A stretch of DNA of 64,000 nt, taken from the NCBI GenBank assembly GCA_964588705.1, contig CAZPQV010000001.1, positions 26,290 to 90,289 on the forward strand, written 5' to 3'. The notes under the pieces are model-generated. The model worked only from the letters and a program-made list of their open reading frames with translations, ran no database searches and was not told where the DNA came from. Positions 52,416 to 59,212 of the stretch are shown here, in pieces. The position numbers and the translations under genes are program-made. This DNA is from CAZPQV01 sp964588705 (GTDB lineage: Bacteria > Bacteroidota > Bacteroidia > Flavobacteriales > Weeksellaceae). Every line of letters starts with the position of its first letter. Within the stretch, counting starts at the first letter, position 1.

Positions 52416-52853
52416 ATGCAAATTATAAAATTCTCAAATACTCATATTCCTATTTCTTACAGAAACGAAATTGCAACATTCCTGCACGAGCATTTGCAAC
52501 AATATGGCGATGCTTTTGAAGATATTCTTTTGTCGCTGGATTATGTTTCTAACTATAAAAACGGTAAAGGAGGCTGCCTATTGGTAGCACAGGAAAATGA
52601 TGTAATTCTAGGAGCGGTGGTTGTAAACAAAACCGGAATGTCAAAGTATATTCCTGAGAATATCCTGGTATATATCGCAACACACAATAAATACAGAGGG
52701 AGAGGAATCGGGAAACGCCTTATGACTGCAACCATAAATGCCTGCGATGGAAATATCGCTTTACATTGTGAGCCTCATAATCCCGCAAGAATACTATATG
52801 AAAAATTTGGCTTCACTTCTAAATACTTAGAAATGAGGCTCGAAAAAAAGTGA
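52416..52853 (+). CDS. GNAT family N-acetyltransferase
   Basis: A 145-residue acetyltransferase. The cofactor motif is YIATHNKYRGRGIGKRLM, and the C-terminal part NIALHCEPHNPARILYEKFGF is a normal GNAT ending. The N-terminus (SNTHIPISYRNEIATFLHEHL) is not diagnostic. It is too short and different from AblB-type beta-lysine acetyltransferases, yet it sits in the same putative regulon as a KamA-family aminomutase. The acceptor might be an amino acid or its beta/D form; this is inference. One base separates its TGA from the racemase ATG. Confidence 0.82.
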   Translation: MQIIKFSNTHIPISYRNEIATFLHEHLQQYGDAFEDILLSLDYVSNYKNGKGGCLLVAQENDVILGAVVVNKTGMSKYIPENILVYIATHNKYRGRGIGKRLMTATINACDGNIALHCEPHNPARILYEKFGFTSKYLEMRLEKK

Positions 52854-52854
52854 T

Positions 52855-53955
52855 ATGTCAATAATTACACTAAATAAAGATAAACTAAAACACAATTTCA
52901 ACTTTCTTGAAAAACTATTTTCAGAAAATAATATAGAATGGAGTGTGGTTACAAAAGTCCTGTGTGGTAACAAAACTTTTTTACAGGAGGTGCTCAATCT
53001 GCCCATTGAAGAATTTTGTGATTCAAGAATATCGAATTTAAAAGCAATAAAAGAACTCTCTCCGGACGCACAAACCGTTTACATTAAGCCCGTTCCTTTT
53101 ACATTCATAGATGATATTGTACGTTATGCTGATGTAAGTTTTAATACAGAAATTAAAACGTTGTCTCTTTTGTCCGATAAAGCAGTATCGATGAATATCC
53201 ACCACAGAGCAGTTATTATGATTGAAATGGGTGAGTTGAGGGAAGGTGTTGTCCGTGAGAGGCTATTAGATTTTTTTGAAAATGTAAAAGACCTTCCCAA
53301 CATTCAGATTGTCGGGATTGGTACGAACTTAACCTGTATGAATGGTGTTCTCCCGGATTACGACAAAATGCGGGAGCTGTATGACTGTAAATTGGAATTA
53401 GAACAGAACTTCGGTGTTAAGATTCCTTACGTTTCAGGTGGTGCTTCTGTTACGATTCCTTTGATATTAGACGGAAAAATGCCAAAACATATCAATCATT
53501 TCAGAGTAGGCGAAACCTTATTTTTTGGTACAAATGTATATGACAATACAGATATTCCTGAGATGTTTCAGGATGTATTCAAATTGCACGCTGAAATCAT
53601 TGAGATTAAGGAAAAACCAAGCATTCCGGATGGAACATTAGGACAGAATCTGACGGGTGAAGTGAAGGACTTCAGCAATGAACCTGAAAATCATAAAAGT
53701 AAAAGAGCCATTATCGATGTGGGATTATTAGAAATGAATCTCAATGATTTGGAACCAGAAGATCCGGCAATGAAAATCGTTGGAGGAAGTTCGGATATGC
53801 TCGTGGTTGACATTGAAGAGGCAGAGAAAAAATATAAAGTGGGAGAGTTCATTACTTTCAATATCAATTATATGGGGTTGTTAAGTCTTATGAATTCCGA
53901 TTATGTCGAAAAGAAAATTATGGTGATGGATAAAGAGGAATATCAACCGGCTTAA
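52855..53955 (+). CDS. alanine/ornithine racemase family PLP enzyme
   Basis: A 366-residue protein with the N-terminal alanine-racemase TIM barrel. The PLP Lys is in EWSVVTKVLCGN (about residue 34). MIEMGELREGVV, VGIGTNLTCMNGVLPD and VSGGASVTIPLI are typical of the YhfX/ornithine-racemase branch, in contrast to Alr proper. It may interconvert L- and D-amino acids such as ornithine, lysine or glutamate. It ends the usp operon; translational coupling to the acetyltransferase is likely (1-nt spacing). The exact substrate is unknown. Confidence 0.82.
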   Translation: MSIITLNKDKLKHNFNFLEKLFSENNIEWSVVTKVLCGNKTFLQEVLNLPIEEFCDSRISNLKAIKELSPDAQTVYIKPVPFTFIDDIVRYADVSFNTEIKTLSLLSDKAVSMNIHHRAVIMIEMGELREGVVRERLLDFFENVKDLPNIQIVGIGTNLTCMNGVLPDYDKMRELYDCKLELEQNFGVKIPYVSGGASVTIPLILDGKMPKHINHFRVGETLFFGTNVYDNTDIPEMFQDVFKLHAEIIEIKEKPSIPDGTLGQNLTGEVKDFSNEPENHKSKRAIIDVGLLEMNLNDLEPEDPAMKIVGGSSDMLVVDIEEAEKKYKVGEFITFNINYMGLLSLMNSDYVEKKIMVMDKEEYQPA

Positions 53956-53998
53956 AAAAATGATTGTGTTCTGAAATAGTTTTCATAGATTTTTATAA

Positions 53999-54058
53999 GT
54001 TATCACACGATAACACTAAAATATACCATAAAGTTATTTATGGTATATTTTATCTTTG
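53999..54058 (+). promoter_or_regulatory. operator and promoter of the araC-type operon
   Basis: The 15-bp perfect inverted repeat AAAATATACCATAAA (54018-54032) / TTTATGGTATATTTT (54037-54051) has a 4-bp spacer. Its final T is the first base of the -7 box TATCTTTG (54051-54058). A second small inverted repeat GTTATC-ACAC-GATAAC lies at 53999-54014. The outer span (34 bp) differs from the usp operator (54 bp) by 20 bp, close to two DNA turns, so half-sites face the same side. Confidence 0.78.
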
Positions 54059-54067
54059 TATCATAAT

Positions 54068-54961
54068 ATGAAGACAACCGAAGAAAACAGTAGTACGCCA
54101 AAGAAATACACCATTACTGACATAAAAAAATCAGGCAAAAAAGTGGTAGATTTCAATTTTTATTCATTTGAGCATTTTCTGAAAGATGCAGAACATCTTA
54201 CAAAATCACATCGGCACGACTTTTATACTTTCGTGCTTACGGTCTCAGGAAACGGCTCTCATATTATTGATTTTGAGGAATATGAAATAAAGCCCAAAAG
54301 GCTGTTTTTCATCAATTACGATCAAATACATTCCTGGAAAATCAATGGGCCAATACAGGGTAAAATCATTCTTTTTTCGAAGGCCTTTTACAATCTTATT
54401 TATACCGGGAACAACGATATAAAGAGCGATACAGCTCTGGAAAACCTGCCAACTTATGTAGATATTCCCGAAGAAAGGTTCTCATCCTGGTTATCAGTTT
54501 GTGAACTTATAGACAATGAGTTTTCTAAATCAGAAAAATTCTCTGAAGAAATTATCTGCCTCTTGCTGAAGACCTGTGTTCTGAAAATGGAGCGAATTAC
54601 AGAAAACATTAAAATTTTAGATAACTACCAGAACCACAAAAGTATTATTGTAGAAAATTTTAAGAAGTTGGTAAATAAGGAGTATAAAGAACTTAAAACA
54701 ACGAAGGACTATGCCGAAAAACTTTCAATAACGCCAAACTATCTCAATGCAATAGTTAAAGAACAAATTGGCAAACCTGCAGGCAAAGTCATTAAAAACA
54801 GAGTGGTTTTGGAAGCTAAAAGATTGCTTTCGCATTCCGACCTTTCGGTGAGGCAAATTGCCTTGGAACTTGGTTTTTCAGACAATTCTCATTTTGGTAA
54901 ATACTTCAAAACCAGTGAAGGCATTACACCGGATACATTTAGAAAAAATTCAACTAATTAA
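54068..54961 (+). CDS. AraC family transcriptional regulator
   Basis: A 297-residue regulator. The N-terminal cupin-like sensor domain (HRHDFYTFVLTVSGNGSHIIDFEEYEI) is followed by helices and a C-terminal AraC double HTH (about 200-297): YAEKLSITPNYLNAIVKEQIG, then VRQIALELGFSDNSHFGKYFK and GITPDTFRK. The start MKTTEENSSTPKK is chosen; earlier alternative starts lie within the -7 box. It is the first gene of the permease-channel-aminomutase operon and probably binds the shared operators, controlling itself and the usp operon (inference from the shared motif and gene order). Confidence 0.88.
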   Translation: MKTTEENSSTPKKYTITDIKKSGKKVVDFNFYSFEHFLKDAEHLTKSHRHDFYTFVLTVSGNGSHIIDFEEYEIKPKRLFFINYDQIHSWKINGPIQGKIILFSKAFYNLIYTGNNDIKSDTALENLPTYVDIPEERFSSWLSVCELIDNEFSKSEKFSEEIICLLLKTCVLKMERITENIKILDNYQNHKSIIVENFKKLVNKEYKELKTTKDYAEKLSITPNYLNAIVKEQIGKPAGKVIKNRVVLEAKRLLSHSDLSVRQIALELGFSDNSHFGKYFKTSEGITPDTFRKNSTN

Positions 54962-54976
54962 TAAATACGATCATAT

Positions 54977-55183
54977 ATGAAAAAAATCAACTTAAAATTT
55001 AAATCAAAAAATAAAAGAAATAGTACATACAGAAAGAAACCTGAAAGTCTTAAACTAAGACACACCGGTATTTCAACACTGGTGGATCTAAGTTTCGATT
55101 CAATCGGACTAATTACCATTAAGCAAATAGAATCGGAAAAGCCGAAAGAAAAAAATGTAAGAAATGGTAAAGTCCGTTCATAA
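54977..55183 (+). CDS. small basic protein of unknown function
   Basis: A 68-residue protein starting MKKINLKFKSKNKRNSTYRK, strongly basic at the N-terminus. A more hydrophobic middle (ISTLVDLSFDSIGLITIKQI) and a charged tail follow. No signal peptide or known domain is apparent. It begins 16 nt after the regulator and overlaps the permease gene by 20 nt, a spacing that supports real translation and coupling. No function can be assigned. Confidence 0.55.
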   Translation: MKKINLKFKSKNKRNSTYRKKPESLKLRHTGISTLVDLSFDSIGLITIKQIESEKPKEKNVRNGKVRS

Positions 55184-56903
55184 AAAATTAAACGAACTGC
55201 AGTCTACCGCAATCAGTGGTAACGACATCAGTTCAAGTTGCCTATATGTATCGGCACTAACGATTATGTATGCCGGGCAGTTCGCTTGGGTTTCACTACT
55301 CATAGTGGCAGCAGTATTGTTTTTATTCAGAAAAATCTATAGTGAAGTAGTGGGGGCACTTCCTCTAAATGGTGGTGCATACAATGTGCTGCTCAATACT
55401 TCTTCTAAAAAAGTGGCTTCTCTGGCGGCGGCACTTACAGTGTTGTCGTATATGGCAACGGCGGTTATTTCTGCTTCCGAGGCAATGCATTATCTGGACC
55501 ATTTAATTCCGGTAAATGTAATGCTGGCAACTGTTGTAGTATTGGGAATTTTCACATTGCTTACGATAATGGGAATTTCAGAATCGGCGTTGGTAGCTGT
55601 AGTTATTTTTATTACGCATTTGGCTTCATTAAGCCTTTTACTGATTACTGGCTTGGTATTTATATTAGGGCACGGTTTGGATATTTTCCAAATCAACTGG
55701 AGTTTACCGGTGAAAGGCGGCAGTTTACTGATGGCTCTTTTTCTAGGCTTTTCAGCAGCGATGCTAGGTATTTCGGGTTTTGAAAGTTCAGCCAATTTTG
55801 TTGAGGAACAACAACAGGGAATATTTCCCAAAACCTTGCGGAATATGTGGGGTATAGTGAGCTTTTTTAATCCCGTGATGGCTTTGCTTATCATCTTCAT
55901 TTTGCCGGTATCAGAGGTGGCAGAGAACAGTTCGGCATTATTGGCTCATTTGGGAAGCAAAACAGGTGGAAACTGGCTTGGAACCATTATTTCCATAGAT
56001 GCAGTGTTGGTATTATGCGGGGCGGTTCTTACTTCATTTGTGGGGGTTTTAGGATTGGTAAACCGAATGACTTTAGACAGAATTTTACCCAATTACTTCC
56101 TCAAAACCAATAAAAAAGGATCTTTCTACAAAATTTCTATAGCATTTTTACTGTTGTGTATTTCTGTGCTTTTTGCAACCAAAGGTAATATTCCAGCATT
56201 GGCAGGCGTTTACACGTTCTCATTTCTCTCAGTAATGGCACTTTTCGGTATCGGAAATCTTTTGTTGAAAATTAAGCGTAAAAAACTGCCACGTCCTGAA
56301 GTCGCACCCGTATTTAATGTTCTCGTTGCGGTTTCGTTTGTGCTGATTGCATTTCTTGGTAATATATTACTCAATAAAGATTCATTCTATACATTCCTGC
56401 AATATCTGGTTCCTGCTTTAGTGCTGGTAGGTATAATGCTCAACAGAACCACATTGATTTCGGCACTTATTTCCGGTTTGGAAGCGTTGTCGCGACCTTT
56501 CAGAAAATTCTTTATTCGGTCTAACAGATATCTGCAACGTCTTAATCGAAAAATTCAGGCACAGGAGTTTGTATTCTTTACAAAAAAAGACAGCGTTGCA
56601 ATTTTGAATAAAGTGATGCAGTATGTGCAGGACAATGAAACCACCAAAAAACTAAAAGTCGTTAATGTTTATAAAATGGGGGAAGACAACAGCCAGTTAA
56701 AACATGACCTTGAAGTTCTGGATAGAGCTTATCCTGCGATAGATATAGAATTTATTGAAATACCGGGCGATTTTACACCGGAACTCATTGATCAACTCTC
56801 AAAACACTGGAATATCCCTAAAAACTTTATGTTTATTGCCTCACCAAGCAACAGATTCAGTTACCGAGTAGCAGATTTGGGAGGCGTTAGATTAATAATG
56901 TAA
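55164..56903 (+). CDS. APC family amino acid permease with soluble C-terminal domain
   Basis: A 579-residue membrane protein. About 12 hydrophobic segments cover residues 25-440. The APC signature region is near the N-terminus: STAISGNDISSSCLYVSALTI and LPLNGGAYNVLLNTSSKKVAS. The last about 110 residues (FFTKKDSVAILNKVMQYVQ to SNRFSYRVADLGGVRLIM) are soluble with an alternating alpha/beta pattern reminiscent of UspA-like regulatory tails. Probable amino acid/polyamine uptake or exchange. The operon places it with an aminomutase and an MscS channel. Confidence 0.87.
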   Translation: MVKSVHKKLNELQSTAISGNDISSSCLYVSALTIMYAGQFAWVSLLIVAAVLFLFRKIYSEVVGALPLNGGAYNVLLNTSSKKVASLAAALTVLSYMATAVISASEAMHYLDHLIPVNVMLATVVVLGIFTLLTIMGISESALVAVVIFITHLASLSLLLITGLVFILGHGLDIFQINWSLPVKGGSLLMALFLGFSAAMLGISGFESSANFVEEQQQGIFPKTLRNMWGIVSFFNPVMALLIIFILPVSEVAENSSALLAHLGSKTGGNWLGTIISIDAVLVLCGAVLTSFVGVLGLVNRMTLDRILPNYFLKTNKKGSFYKISIAFLLLCISVLFATKGNIPALAGVYTFSFLSVMALFGIGNLLLKIKRKKLPRPEVAPVFNVLVAVSFVLIAFLGNILLNKDSFYTFLQYLVPALVLVGIMLNRTTLISALISGLEALSRPFRKFFIRSNRYLQRLNRKIQAQEFVFFTKKDSVAILNKVMQYVQDNETTKKLKVVNVYKMGEDNSQLKHDLEVLDRAYPAIDIEFIEIPGDFTPELIDQLSKHWNIPKNFMFIASPSNRFSYRVADLGGVRLIM

Positions 56904-56908
56904 GAATT

Positions 56909-57736
56909 ATGAAAGAATTAGAATTTGGCTTCCGGGAGTTTCTAAATTACAAACTCTTCAGCATAGGGAAAGAAAATATAGAAGTTTCTTCCGTCATTTT
57001 CCTGATCATTTTTGTGATTGCCCTCAATTCTGTTATCAAACTCATACGAAAACTCATTTACCGTTCCCAAAAACTGGACGACAGTAAGAAGTTCACCATT
57101 TTCAGTCTTATCAAATATGTACTGTATGTACTGGGCTTCATCCTTGGGATGAATATGATTGGCATTAATGTTTCGGTATTGATGGGTGCTTCCGCTGCAC
57201 TATTGGTGGGTATTGGTCTGGGATTACAGAATATTTTCAGCGATTTTGTCTCCGGTTTTGTGTTGCTGCTGGATTCCAGCATCAAAGTTGGAGATGTGAT
57301 TGAAGTGGATAAACTGGTCTGTCAGGTACAGGAAATCAACCTACGCACAACAACCGTTCTTACACGCGACGATAAATTCATCATTTTACCAAATACTACA
57401 CTCACCAAAAACCACATCATCAACTGGACTTACTCCAATCTCAATTCAAGATTCGATATAGAAGTCGGCGTTTCGTACAGTTCCGATGTGAATCTTGTAA
57501 TGGATATTCTAAAATCCGTAACTTCAACACAAAGAAGAGTTTCCAAAACTCCTGAGCCGTTCATAAGATTTAACGATTATGCCGATTCTGCTTTAATTTT
57601 TAATGTGTACTTCTGGTCTTCGGATCCTTTTCGTGTTGAAAACCTTAAAAGTGAACTTCGCATAAAATATTTAGAAGCATTCCGCGATCACGATATTGAA
57701 ATTCCGTTCCCACAACGGGTGATACACAATGCTTAG
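56909..57736 (+). CDS. small-conductance mechanosensitive channel (MscS family)
   Basis: A 275-residue inner-membrane channel. Two to three hydrophobic segments come first. The pore helix NVSVLMGASAALLVGIGLGLQ leads into the beta domain (NIFSDFVSGFVLLLDSSIKVGDVIEV, ILPNTTLTKNHIINW), and a C-terminal alpha/beta domain ends EIPFPQRV. It opens under membrane tension and releases solutes after osmotic downshock. Only 5 nt separate it from the permease, which supports a common function in solute balance. Confidence 0.92.
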   Translation: MKELEFGFREFLNYKLFSIGKENIEVSSVIFLIIFVIALNSVIKLIRKLIYRSQKLDDSKKFTIFSLIKYVLYVLGFILGMNMIGINVSVLMGASAALLVGIGLGLQNIFSDFVSGFVLLLDSSIKVGDVIEVDKLVCQVQEINLRTTTVLTRDDKFIILPNTTLTKNHIINWTYSNLNSRFDIEVGVSYSSDVNLVMDILKSVTSTQRRVSKTPEPFIRFNDYADSALIFNVYFWSSDPFRVENLKSELRIKYLEAFRDHDIEIPFPQRVIHNA

Positions 57737-57774
57737 TTTTCTGATTCCTAATTTATAATAAATAAAAAATCATT

Positions 57775-59088
57775 ATGGAAAATACAACGACCACAATCAA
57801 CAAATATAAATCCTATGCACTTCACAATTTCAGAAACATTCCGCAAATGGAACAGCTTCCGGAAGAACTAAAAAAAGAAATAGAAGTGGTGGGAAGTGTG
57901 CTGCCTTTCAAAACCAATAACTATGTGGTAGATGAACTCATTAATTGGAAAAATGTTCCCGATGATCCTATCTACACCCTTACTTTTCCAAGAAAAGAAA
58001 TGTTAATTCCCGAACATTATGAGAGGATTGAAAAACTTATTGACGATGGCGCATCAAAAATGGATATTAAAGAAGAAGCTAATAAGATTCGTGCGGAACT
58101 TAACCCGCATCCTGCCGGTCAATTGGAGCATAATGTCCCAATGATTGAAGGGCAGAAGCTTACAGGAATGCAACACAAATACAGGGAAACAGTTCTGTTC
58201 TTTCCAAGTCAGGGGCAAACTTGCCACGCCTATTGCACCTTCTGTTTCAGATGGCCACAGTTTGTGGGAATGGACGAATGGAAATTTGCAATGAAAGAAA
58301 CTGAACTGTTGGTAAAATACCTACAGGAACATTCCGAAGTTACCGACCTTCTCTTTACAGGCGGTGACCCAATGATTATGAAAAACAAAATTTTCTCAAC
58401 CTATATCGATGCACTTCTGGATGCCTATTTACCAAATCTTCAAACTATCCGAATCGGAACCAAAGCATTGGCGTATTGGCCATATAAATTCCTTACCGAT
58501 GATGATGCTGAAGCAACATTAAAAACATTTAGAAAAATCGTGGATAAAGGAATCAATCTGGCAATTATGGCACACTTTAATCATCCTGTGGAAATGTCCA
58601 CCGATGCCGTAAAAGAAGCGATAAAGGTGGTTCGTAAAACCGGAGCTCAGATCCGAACTCAGTCGCCATTAATGAAGCACATTAACGACAGTGCCGAAGT
58701 TTGGGCAGAAATGTGGCGAGAGCAGGTCAACCAAAACTGTATTCCTTATTATATGTTTTTAGCGAGAGATACCGGTGCACAGCACTATTTCAAAGTTTCG
58801 CTGGTAGATGCCTGGGATATCTTCCGAAATGCGTATCAGCAGGTTAGCGGTGTGTGCCGAACGGTACGTGGTCCAAGCATGAGCGCAGATCCCGGAAAAG
58901 TTCAGATTTTAGGCATTTCAGAAATCAATGATGAAAAAGTGATGTCTTTACGTTTCCTGCAAGGCAGAGATCCCGATTGGATTGGTAAACCTTTCTTTGC
59001 AGAGTATGACGAAGAAACTTTTTGGCTTGATGAGCTAAAACCTGCTTTCGGCGAAGAAAAATTTTTCTTTGAAACTTCGGAAAACTAA
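57775..59088 (+). CDS. KamA-family radical SAM aminomutase (lysine/glutamate 2,3-aminomutase-like)
   Basis: A 437-residue radical SAM/PLP enzyme. The iron-sulfur cluster cysteines are Cys150, Cys154 and Cys157 (CHAYCTFCFRW) and the SAM motif is FTGGDPM. The candidate PLP lysine is Lys375 in GPSMSADPGKVQILG. Known lysine 2,3-aminomutases have DAPGGGGK here, with an Asp seven residues before the Lys that binds the substrate amine. That Asp is replaced by Ser368, although the upstream Asn-Asp pair (HINDSAE) remains. The substrate may therefore be other than lysine. Last gene of the araC-type operon; beta-amino acid formation as a compatible solute is an attractive but unproved idea. Confidence 0.85.
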   Translation: MENTTTTINKYKSYALHNFRNIPQMEQLPEELKKEIEVVGSVLPFKTNNYVVDELINWKNVPDDPIYTLTFPRKEMLIPEHYERIEKLIDDGASKMDIKEEANKIRAELNPHPAGQLEHNVPMIEGQKLTGMQHKYRETVLFFPSQGQTCHAYCTFCFRWPQFVGMDEWKFAMKETELLVKYLQEHSEVTDLLFTGGDPMIMKNKIFSTYIDALLDAYLPNLQTIRIGTKALAYWPYKFLTDDDAEATLKTFRKIVDKGINLAIMAHFNHPVEMSTDAVKEAIKVVRKTGAQIRTQSPLMKHINDSAEVWAEMWREQVNQNCIPYYMFLARDTGAQHYFKVSLVDAWDIFRNAYQQVSGVCRTVRGPSMSADPGKVQILGISEINDEKVMSLRFLQGRDPDWIGKPFFAEYDEETFWLDELKPAFGEEKFFFETSEN

Positions 59089-59212
59089 ATTGAAATTATT
59101 TATTTTTATTTGACAATAATTTATGCAAATGAAAGTGCTTTGAAGAAAATTGACTCTTAAATATTTTCTAAAATTAAAATAGCCAAACCGATAAATCCAC
59201 TAAATTTGCTTT

